From Oncomelania hupensis (lineage: Eukaryota; Mollusca; Gastropoda; Littorinimorpha; Pomatiopsidae): a DNA stretch of 64,000 nucleotides. The notes under the pieces were generated by a model. The model ran no database searches and was not told where the DNA came from. It was given only the letters and a program-made list of their open reading frames with translations. Below are positions 56,401-64,000 of this stretch, piece after piece. A program made the translations under genes and the position numbers. The stretch covers positions 16,092,597-16,156,596 of the forward strand of contig CM072512.1 of assembly GCA_036898135.1 (NCBI GenBank), given 5' to 3'. Within the stretch, counting starts at the first letter, position 1. The number at the start of each line of letters is the position of its first letter.

Positions 56401-59400
56401 TGTTGCAAAGGCAGCATTTTAAATACATTTTTGTGCATGTTTATATTGCTTGTGACCTGGCACATGCTGTCACAGGGGTGTACAATTTTGCGACTACTTA
56501 TTTGCATGTTTTGCAGATGGATGAATGGCCGTTCCAATGGTTTTGTGAGGCCTTGATGAATGACCTATTTCACAGTTCATGGGAGATTCGGCATGGTGCG
56601 TCAACAGGCCTCAGAGAGATCATCAAACTACATGGCAGTGGTGCAGGACGATGCACAGATACCCCTTCAAACTTAGTATGCTATCTTTTAATATATGTAA
56701 CAATATACAGAATGACTATATCCTTCTTGTGTAATTAAGGTAATTGTTTCCTAAATTTACCAGACAATCAAACCCTCGCTTTTTTCTTCTTTCCACAAGT
56801 ATAATTCATCACTAATGGCACTTAAATCTACCACTTTCACTGATTGATATTCATTTGTTTCTCATATGTCTGTGATTTTCCTGCCTGATTTCACCCTCCC
56901 TTAAAGTGATTTTAATTGTGTGTTTTGCAAATAATTACTCTTGTCTTAAGGCATTTGAATGAATGTTGCTTGGACCATATTTAGCATTTGGCTAATGAAA
57001 TAATACATATGAATCGTGTATTAATCTCTATGGCAGGAGAAGCAACATTTGCATGGTATTGCATTTTTGTTCCAGATGGAATCTGCCAACCAAACATGGT
57101 TAGCTGATGTTGCCTTGAGACTGCTTAGTGTGATGGCCCTTGACAGATTTGGTGACTTCGTTTCGGATGAGGTAGGCCAGCTTGCAGTTGCGTTCTATGA
57201 AAGTGTGCATGGTTTTGCTTCTGTGCATTTTCTGGGGGTTACATGCAGGATTATAACTGGTGGATTTTATTGTTATTTTTAAGGTAGTAGCTCCAGTGAG
57301 AGAGACCTGCGCCCAAGTTGTGGGTGTTGTTGCGCGCTGCCTGACAGTAGAGGGTGTCAGGGGGATGGTGGATGTTGTCCTTCAGCTTCTGAACCAACAG
57401 CAGTGGGAAGTGCGACACGGCGGACTGCTCAGCTTGAAGTACATCCTGGCCATTCGACAGGTGAAATTAGCCCTGCGTCCAGGACGCGCATTTTAAATGT
57501 GATTTGCGAGCACAGTCAAGAACATGTATGTTTATCTTGAATTGAAAGCTGAACACTCACACATACAACCCCCATTTCCTTGTTGCCATTATAATTATCC
57601 TGTACAACAAGGGCAGGGAACAACTGGGGATGTGGCGGATCTAGAATATACCTGGTATTTAATTGTAAGTGTACTTAAAATGATCTGATTTTCACCGTGT
57701 GTACACATTTTCCCTACAGGAACTGACCAGCATACTGCTTCCTATGGTAGTGCCGGGCATATTCCGCAGCCTGCAAGACCCCGATGACGATGTGAGGGCT
57801 GTAGCTGCTGCTTCCCTCATCCCCGTCGCTGACAAGCTAGTCATGATCCTGCCTGCTCAGGTGCCTATGGTGATATCGTGCATGTGGGAAACACTGCTGG
57901 ATTTGGATGACCTCACAGCATCTACCAACAGTATTATGACGCTTCTGTCACAGCTATTGGCTCAGCCATCTACCTCTGCTAATGGGAGGTCAGTTGTGCT
58001 ACTTTGTAATTTTCATCAATGTTATTTTTATTTTTTTAATTATTTATTTAAATTCTGAGAAGTTAAAGCATTCTTTTTGCAAATAAATTGCTTGCGATTA
58101 ATTTCTGAATTATTATTTTATATTAGATGAAATCAGTTTGGAATGGAAAAGGGCTGATTGAACTGCAAGTCCACAAGCATTGATATTGTATCATTTAATT
58201 GCTTGTGATCATTTGTTGTTATTTCTATTTAATTTACTACTTTTTGTGTTGTTGTTTGTTTTTTTTTAAATTATACAGTTATATTTCAATTAATACTATT
58301 TTTGTTTTATGTGCAGCCTTACAAACTCGCTGACCGAATTGGTCCCTCGATTGTGGCCTTTCCTTAAACACATGATCGTAAGTGTGCGTCGCTCTGCTCT
58401 ACAGACATTGCACACTTTGATTTCAGCAAGTGAACCGCAGGTAATTACAGTTTGTTTGGTTATTTGGTTCCATATTTTTGCTGAGAGAGACAGAAAAAGA
58501 GAGACCGAGAAAGAGAGGTTTAGCTTTCTTCTATTATGATTACTCTATTTCTTCTGTGTTGGTTACGATGTTTAATTTTTGTGTTGGTTATGCAGTAGGT
58601 CTTTCTCTGTGTTTTACAGAAGTGTGAGTGGGTGCTTCCCATTCTTCAAGATGCATTGCGGCACATGTTTCAACGTAGTTTGCTGGAGTCGCAGTCAGAG
58701 CTGCTGGAACTTGTGGAGAAAGTGTGGGATGATTTGTTACACGCAGTCCCTTTGCCTTTTGTTGTGGCTGCTGCCAATCCTTATCTGGGAGTATGGCTGT
58801 GCCTCCTTATGCAGCCAGCCAGAATGCCCTATGACCCTGCGTATCTGATTGAGGCCAAGCACAGAGTGAAAGTAAGAGCTTATTATATTTGTGTTGTGTT
58901 TGATGTCTTTGCCTCTTTTATCAGAGTGAAAGGGTGATCATTGCCTCTTTTTTCAGATTGAAAGGGTGATCTTTGCCTCTTTTTTCAGAGTGAAAGGGTG
59001 ATCTTTGCCTCTTTTTTCAGAGTGAAAGGGTGATCTTTGCCTCTTTTTCCAGATTGAAAGGGTGATCTTTGCCTCTTTTTTCAGAGTGAAAGGGTGATCT
59101 TTGCCTCTTTTTTCAGAGTGAAAGGGTGATCTTTGCCTCTTTTTTCAGAGTGAAAGGGTGATCTTTGCCTCTTTTTCCAGATTGAAAGGGTTGTCTTTTG
59201 TCTGGTTACAGAGTGAATTAAAGTGATAGTTGGTTTGTAGTGTTGAGAAAGATGAGATGAGAGGTGAAAGCAGAAAAAAGGTATTGCCTGGAAGATTCAT
59301 TAGGAATAAAATGCAAATAGAAGTAGGTTGGTGTCTGGGTATGTGGTGGGTCATACTAGTTCAAGTACATTTGTGTGTGTTAGTAATGCATCTTATGTGT

Positions 59401-62400
59401 GAAAGTAGGTTATTAGAAAATGTTATCCATTGTCACAATAGAAGGCTTTCTGTTAGATTATCCCATTTTCTAATTAACAAAATGCTTTTTCTTACCTAAC
59501 AGTTTTTAGTAATGTATCTAAATAGTAATTCTATTATATTTTTTATGTGGTGAAAAAAAGGGGAACACGCATTCCTAACAATTTCTACTGTGCTTTAAGT
59601 TTTATTTGTATGATATTGTTCTGTTGTGCTCTTTTATTTGATTTGAATGTTTATTATTGGTTGAATCAATCAGAATCGACGGATTAATTCCGTTTTTATA
59701 TGAGCAGGAAGGAAATTATCAGGGAAAGCCCCGTCCCACTCCTGAAGTGAAGAAAGTTACAGGTCCAAGCGGCGAGCAGCGGGATTACATTGGTTCTGTT
59801 GAACCATCTACCATTGACACTGATAGAAAAGCAGACCCCATCACTCGAGCTAGAATCATTGGTGCCAGGTACTGTGTCCCATAAAGGTTGTTATTGTTGC
59901 TGTTGTTTTATTCTTAATCTGTTGGTGGTGGAAATGGTGGTGGTTTATATCATATTATTTAGCATTGATTTCAATCATTACCTTGAAACAAGCAGGTTTG
60001 GAGAGAAAGTTCCATTTACTGCATATAGAAAGTTTGAAGACAGATGAATTTGTATTATTGTATACATTCTTTCAACGTTGTGACTGTTTAAGTGAAAGGT
60101 AAACCAGTACCAATAATCTTGATAGGGGTGTAAGTGCCACATCAGCAGCGCTATATGATAAAAATAATGTGGACTGACTTTTAAAATTGTAACTGGAATC
60201 ACCATCAAGCAGAGTCTAGCTTCAAACCTGAAATTATCCTTGATATTGTCATCTGTATTTTTTTCACTTTAGTATTGTAATTTTACATCTGTTCACTCTA
60301 GGTGATATTAGACAACAAAATCAAAATCGAATCAAATAAAATTATAAAAAATCTACCAACTACCCCCAGTTTTAACAATGTCTGGATGATATAAAATGTC
60401 CTCCTATTTATATTGTCATCTGATGTTTCTGTTTATGTCCATTTGCAGGTTGATTGGCAAAGTGGCCAGCTACATCACCAAGCCAGAAATTGTGCTGCCT
60501 CCTGAGATGGAGCCTCCAAATGTATCCTTGGGCAAGCTCTGCATCTTCCACCTCAACAGCAAGTCCGCCCTGCAGCGGTTAGTCATCGGTCAGATGGTCA
60601 TTCACTGGGCGCAACAGCATGTGGTGAGAGATACCCACTCAGAGATACTTTATTTATCCTGCGTGTGGGGGTTGCGAGAGGGCATGCGCCTGTGCTTTAC
60701 TCCTTAAAATAACTTTCTCTATTAGAGTATTTTAATGTTTTAATGTCCAGTGGAAGATTGTTTGTTGTGCAGAGAGACTGAATGTTTTACCGCATCACCA
60801 AAACGAAATCCTATGTATTTTGAATTCATTGGGTAATAAAGTGTCTTGAACTTGAACTTGAATATCAGTAGTTTGATCTGACGATTTTTCGTTTTTATTG
60901 CTATGTGCACCAAAAAATGCAACTACATAAATGTGTTAACTACGGAACGGACATGTAACTACGTAGGTAAAAAAAAAGGTAAAAGGTGGTAAAGGTGGTC
61001 CCATAGCCTTGTGGCCGTAGGGGAGTGTGATGTTGGAGATCACACTTATCTTGGGCCAGCGTAATGAGGGTGATGCCCATCTCTCTCCCTCGCTGCTTTA
61101 TCTTCCCCACCCTTAAGAGAGTAAGTACTCAGTCATAGTTGAGTCCACTGGGGGCGTTGTTATTTGTCGCTTCACGTTTTGCGGTCACCCATCCAAGTGC
61201 TAACCGCACTGCACGGTGCTTAACTTGCGACACAGTAGCGAGTGCTCCAACCACTGCGCTATCTGACACCACATAACTACGTAGGGTAAAAAGAAAAAAA
61301 AATACAGTACATGTAACTGACAAAACTGGAAGGTAAGGAAAGCATAGAAAACTTTTCTGGAGACTACAGTTTATATACTTTTAGTTTGTTATTGGAAACG
61401 AATCGGAGACTCCTGAGTGTTCTAATATGGAATGTCTCGATGAAAGGCGCTTATAGACATTTTAATTTTAAGGACATTTGTTTTTCCTTCCACAGCCTTG
61501 CCAGTGCCCCGATGTAGTAAAAACCCGCCTTTTGGAATGTTTGAATGAGACTGTGCTGTTTGATGAGATTGCTTTGGCGTTCACACGCATGCAGACGGAT
61601 GTCCGCGACTTTCTGGCCTGTCTCAAGCAAGAAGGCATCAACCTAGAGACCCTGTATCCACCAAGGTATAAATGTTGAGAGCTCTCCTCATCTTCTAGCC
61701 TTAATCAAAGTGGTGGGAATGTCAGTGTATAGTGGATGAGATTGTGTTTAAGTTCAAATTTAGAAGCATTCAAGAGTTCTGTTTACCCTTTGACCTCAGC
61801 GGTGTTGTCATGTTGTGGTTGACGTACTTTCAATAATAGCGCAACACACTTGAATGGCAAGATGTTCCAAAATCCAGCTAATACATACACTATTATTTTT
61901 AGTGTGTAAATGTTGTGTTTACTACATTCAACAACTTCCTTGCACAAAATATTATCATTGGGATAGTTTTGTTCATTAATTAAAAAAAAAAACAACTTCA
62001 AAATAGATTTCTGTTTTGTTGCAGTATGATAGTAAGTTTGGAGCAAGCACTCCACCTGGTGACAACAGTGTATGATCAGGTCAAGGGAACCCTTAAACCT
62101 CGTGTGCTGCCAAATTTCAACGACCGTCGACGACAGTTGCAAGCCATCGTATCATCCACCTACAATGACCAGCAAGCACTGAGTGTCAGGTCAGTGACGA
62201 ATGTTTTCTGAAAACGAAGAATATATTTACCAAAAACATTTTCATTACAATTGTTATTTCTAATATCAATCTATGCCATTAACAACAGACTTTTTTTTTT
62301 AAAGGTCGTTTGTTTTTAGATGCTTTTTGTTGAAAAATGTGTGATGTTCCTAACCATGAGCATTTTTAATTTCAGAGTGCTTTGTAGCCTGGCTATGGCA

Positions 62401-63832
62401 ACAGTGAGTCTGGGAAGTCTGCCTGAGAAGCTGACACCTGTTATCCGTCCCATGATGGATGCTGTGAAAAAGGAAGAGCATGAGGAGTTACGCAAGCAGG
62501 CTGCCTATAGCCTGGCCAACATTATGCAGACCTGTCTCGTCCGCAACCCCAATCCAAGTGCCAAAATCACCAAGAACCTGTGCAGTTACCTCTGTTGTGA
62601 TCCCACCGTCACCCCAAACGTCATGTCACCTATGCCACAGAAACTTGCTGGTAAATACAGTTCATGGTACAAATAACTCGCCATACAAATTTTCCTGATG
62701 GCTATAAACTATGAGCTGTGAACTAGGTTTGAACTTCCATTTATTTATTTATTTATTTATTTATTTATTTCTAATGTCTATTTATATTTATATGGGGATG
62801 TTAGACATTTTATTTAGGCTTTTTTTTTTTTTTTTTTACAGTTTCAGAACTTTCTCCGCTGGAAGTTACCTGTGATAAGGAAAATGGTATTTTGACCCTC
62901 ATCAATCTTCAGAAGGTGAGAAAATATTTGTAGAGATTCTTGGTATTTAAATATCGTCATGAGTATTCACTAATTCTAAACAATTTGTCTATCATTTCAC
63001 CAGTCTAACATTTCTTTGATATTCTAAGTATTGATCCTTTCCCTCCAAATTTTACGATTTTTAAACTGGTATTTTAATCTTCCCTTTCCCCAGTTGGGGT
63101 GCCGGGGGTTTCAGTATAAATAGTATCCCCACTTTCTGGAAATTTTGTGCTTTAAATTCCCAATGTCGCTGTCTTTCTCATTTGCTCTTTCTCATTCCTG
63201 CGCTGTTCTATCAATCTACTATCTTCTTCGCTAGACCAGTCACCTACCTTTTTTCTTGAAAACTCTTCCGGGACAAGACTCCTTATTTGTGTATGAGGTC
63301 TGTTGGATCTGCTTGGGAATATTGGACGCTTTCTGCCAGGTGGTCACTAGGGCTTCCTATGATGTTATTATTTAGCAATGTAGGCATTTTATATGTATGT
63401 TTTCTGTTGATATTTTATAATGATGTTTGTATTCTATTTTGTTTTTGTAAATGGGGGTTCGATAAATTAGAGTACAGCCTCAGCGTCCCCTGAGTGGGAT
63501 GTCTTTATTGTAAAGTGACTGGCTGGTGGAGAGCTTTCAGTTTTACCACTAGGGTTGTTTCACCAGATCTTTTATGCGGATCAGGGGTTATCCGGTCCTG
63601 ATTTGGCTCGGAAGAGTCCGCTGGACCTAAAGCAATAATCATGTAATGTAATGTAATGTAATGTAATCTTCCCTTGGCTTTATTTTGCTTGCTGTAGGCC
63701 CCAGAACAGAGCAGAAGGGGATTCCGCAGGAGTGTGAGTGTAAAAGAAGCTGAGAAAAAAGGGGCTGTCACCAGTGCTGTTGCCGATGTTGCACCATTGA
63801 CAGAGCTCATACAATCTTATGAAGATGCAGAG
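53304..63832 (+). CDS. BTAF1: BTAF1 (Mot1/TAF172), N-terminal half, 19 exons
   Basis: Nineteen plus-strand exons with GT/AG borders and matching phases join into about 1010 codons without a stop. They are collinear with human BTAF1 residues from about 6 to past 1000: [102 protein letters not shown] and LTPVIRPMM. The family protein is about 1850 residues. Its N-terminal HEAT repeats clamp TBP and its C-terminal SNF2 ATPase strips TBP from DNA. Only the HEAT/TBP-binding half lies in the window; the ATPase exons must lie beyond 64000. The first coding exon (a few codons, ending in phase 2) was not identified. The region between about residues 150 and 260 is poorly conserved and carries the nuclear-localisation-like basic stretch. 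Identification is firm. Confidence 0.95.
53665..53865 (+). mobile_element. degraded SINE fragment in BTAF1 first visible intron
   Basis: Contains ATTGATTCCGAATC (decayed B box region) and GGTTTTCTCCGGGTACTCCG, the same body block as the SINE at 15925-16290. Confidence 0.55.
54488..54602 (+). CDS. BTAF1: BTAF1 exon 3
   Basis: Reads [20 protein letters not shown] and then a variable tail ending in phase 1 before GTAAAA. The [11 protein letters not shown] core is conserved from yeast Mot1 to human. Confidence 0.95.
54989..55129 (+). CDS. BTAF1: BTAF1 exon 4
   Basis: Encodes a variable N-terminal part, then [19 protein letters not shown], equivalent to the human RFDICRLLQHGASLLGS segment. Phase 1 in and phase 1 out; donor GTGAGT. 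Confidence 0.93.
55331..55506 (+). CDS. BTAF1: BTAF1 exon 5
   Basis: Reads [16 protein letters not shown] followed by LFNDDDL, matching the human KLLQKKLGLN...LFNDEDL segment. It ends in a Pro/Ser-rich linker before GTACAT. Confidence 0.92.
55744..55820 (+). CDS. BTAF1: BTAF1 exon 6
   Basis: A short exon ([16 protein letters not shown] to RRSLSRTR) in the poorly conserved linker. The call rests on position, splice sites (TTTTTCAG, and GTCTAG as a weak donor) and phase agreement with both neighbours, plus the AAEL motif that also occurs in human BTAF1. Confidence 0.8.
56025..56196 (+). CDS. BTAF1: BTAF1 exon 7 with NLS-like motif
   Basis: Encodes [13 protein letters not shown], then a Ser/Lys stretch and an acidic run ([12 protein letters not shown]). 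PAKRIKLE resembles the c-Myc-type nuclear localisation signal; human BTAF1 has EEKRRKI in the equivalent linker. Phases fit. Confidence 0.88.
56517..56675 (+). CDS. BTAF1: BTAF1 exon 8
   Basis: Reads [17 protein letters not shown], then [20 protein letters not shown], very close to the human ESFCEELCNDLFNPSWEVRHGAGTGLRE region. Splits cleanly in phase 0 at both ends. Confidence 0.95.
57076..57171 (+). CDS. BTAF1: BTAF1 exon 9
   Basis: Encodes [20 protein letters not shown] and DFVSDE. I use the acceptor TTGTTCCAG at 57075. An upstream AG at 57036-57037 would add a dozen non-conserved residues and seems less likely. Confidence 0.92.
57284..57460 (+). CDS. BTAF1: BTAF1 exon 10
   Basis: Reads [16 protein letters not shown], then [20 protein letters not shown], continuing the conserved HEAT repeats directly from the previous exon. 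Confidence 0.95.
57720..57988 (+). CDS. BTAF1: BTAF1 exon 11
   Basis: Encodes [20 protein letters not shown] and [19 protein letters not shown], two of the most conserved HEAT helices of the family. It leaves in phase 2. Confidence 0.96.
58317..58440 (+). CDS. BTAF1: BTAF1 exon 12
   Basis: Reads [20 protein letters not shown], then [11 protein letters not shown]; human has LTVLVPRVWPFLHHTISSVRRAAL. Phase 2 in, phase 0 out. Confidence 0.95.
58620..58871 (+). CDS. BTAF1: BTAF1 exon 13
   Basis: Encodes [19 protein letters not shown] and [19 protein letters not shown]. It ends CACAGAGTGAAA before GTAAGA. The same AGAGTGAAA string recurs in the 32-bp minisatellite just downstream in the intron. 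Confidence 0.95.
58913..59190 (+). repeat. 32-bp minisatellite of splice-acceptor-like units
   Basis: Nine CAGA(G/T)TGAAAGGG motifs at exactly 32-bp spacing (CAG at 58922, 58954, 58986, 59018, 59050, 59082, 59114, 59146 and 59178). Each is preceded by TTGCCTCTTTTTTC or a one-base variant. Units 2, 5 and 9 carry the T variant. In the BTAF1 intron after the exon ending 58871. Confidence 0.95.
59708..59868 (+). CDS. BTAF1: BTAF1 exon 14
   Basis: A variable Pro/Lys-rich segment then [18 protein letters not shown] and [10 protein letters not shown], equivalent to human YIAGADTIMEDPATRDFVVMRARMMAAK. Phase 0 in, phase 2 out. Confidence 0.92.
60449..60623 (+). CDS. BTAF1: BTAF1 exon 15
   Basis: Reads [13 protein letters not shown], then [20 protein letters not shown]. 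The [10 protein letters not shown] string is identical to human BTAF1. Confidence 0.95.
60990..61275 (-). mobile_element. SINE with 5S-rRNA-like and tRNA-like segments
   Basis: On the minus strand: AGATAGCGCAGTGGTTGGAG (tRNA A-box-like), then GTTAAGCACCGTGCAGTGCG and GTTAGCACTTGGATGGGTGA, which closely follow the internal control region of 5S rRNA. A body continues to about 60990. It lies in the BTAF1 intron between the exons at 60449 and 61496, antisense to the gene. Confidence 0.7.
61496..61665 (+). CDS. BTAF1: BTAF1 exon 16
   Basis: Encodes [12 protein letters not shown] and [20 protein letters not shown]; human has LYYDEIAVPFTRMQNECKQL. It ends in phase 2. Confidence 0.94.
62025..62189 (+). 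CDS. BTAF1: BTAF1 exon 17
   Basis: Reads [20 protein letters not shown] and [12 protein letters not shown], aligned with human TIDQASDLVTTVFNEATSSF. Phase 1-in (T completes the split Ser codon) and 2-out. Confidence 0.94.
62376..62650 (+). CDS. BTAF1: BTAF1 exon 18
   Basis: Encodes [20 protein letters not shown] and, further on, [14 protein letters not shown], equivalent to human LPEKLNPIIKPLMETIKKEE and KIIKNLCSSLCVDP. Confidence 0.95.
62739..62771 (+). repeat. ATTT tetranucleotide repeat
   Basis: Eight ATTT units in a BTAF1 intron, just upstream of the T run that forms the acceptor at 62841. Confidence 0.9.
62842..62915 (+). CDS. BTAF1: BTAF1 exon 19
   Basis: A 74-nt exon behind a long T run ending TTTACAG. 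It reads [18 protein letters not shown], then INLQK; human has HRGIITLYRHQK at this point. Confidence 0.88.
63500..63668 (+). repeat. LINE/SINE 3'-end fragment with ATGTA tail
   Basis: GGTCCTGATTTGGCTCGGAA and the following 40 bp match the block at 30018-30110, then ATGTAATGTAATGTAATGTA. Translated, the block gives [16 protein letters not shown] LINE end sequence. In the last visible BTAF1 intron. Confidence 0.7.
63698..63832 (+). CDS. BTAF1: BTAF1 exon 20, last in window
   Basis: Reads [19 protein letters not shown] and [10 protein letters not shown] before GTAGGT. It aligns with the human SRRGPTPKAVKAQIADL region. No later BTAF1 exon is visible before 64000. Confidence 0.85.
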
Positions 63833-64000
63833 GTAGGTGCGTTAAGAACATTCATAGGGAAGTCAGGTTTTGCTGTTCAGTGTTTTTATGTTTAGTGCTA
63901 ATCCAGCTGTGTACTAGCTAGCACTGTCAGATAACATTTGTGAAGTTCTGTGTTTTTGTTACTTTTTTTTGTTTCATAACTCTGCTGTATGATGTTCTTA

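Noticed and set aside
58913..59190. Regularly spaced 32-bp repeats resembling a CRISPR array
   Set aside because: The units are contiguous with no unique spacers, and the DNA is an animal intron; it is a minisatellite.
61190..61260. 5S rRNA gene
   Set aside because: Only the internal control region resembles 5S; the ends and overall length do not, and tRNA-like and SINE body sequence are attached.

Overview
The window is animal nuclear DNA. It has spliced protein genes with long introns and GT/AG junctions, abundant non-LTR and LTR retrotransposons, tRNA-derived SINEs and long microsatellites. The RTE-type LINE with GGATA-repeat tails, the SINE bodies and the mosaic repeat load suggest a lophotrochozoan, most likely a mollusc. 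That assignment is inference from repeat style, not proof.

Two host genes were recognised by reading exons. The minus strand carries the 5' part of a SMURF-family HECT E3 ubiquitin ligase: five exons between 29806 and 6257 encode the N-terminus and the whole C2 domain, and the gene stops just before the first WW domain, which lies off the left edge. Its promoter side (29807-29970) has an ETS-type site and a palindromic CRE. The plus strand carries the N-terminal half of BTAF1/Mot1 (TBP-associated SNF2-family ATPase): nineteen consecutive exons from 53304 to 63832 give about 1010 codons of HEAT-repeat region in one continuous frame. The short first coding exon was not found with confidence, and the ATPase domain lies off the right edge. 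The two genes are divergently arranged.

Region by region: 1-6256 is SMURF intron 5 with a SINE, a truncated LINE and microsatellites. 6257-29806 holds SMURF exons 5 to 1; the long introns contain a 979-bp TIR element with a 7-bp target duplication, a 233-bp foldback, a 1.45-kb AT-rich inverted-repeat element, SINEs and two large RTE LINE copies. The spacer at 30000-53300 is largely transposon: a complete Ty3/Gypsy element (32595-41271) nested inside a small TIR element, remnants of a CR1/Rex1-like and an RNase H-bearing LINE, three more RTE LINE copies (one with a 5' inversion, nested in a CR1-like LINE), and a 136-codon open frame behind CCAAT boxes at 48241. 53304-64000 is BTAF1, with a 32-bp minisatellite of splice-acceptor-like units and a SINE carrying 5S-rRNA-like sequence in its introns.

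The most striking element is the Gypsy retrotransposon. Its two 1716-bp LTRs look identical, the single gag-pol frame is intact, a tRNA-Leu primer site and polypurine tract are visible, and integrase lies upstream of reverse transcriptase. That order is the hallmark of the Gmr1-like lineage.
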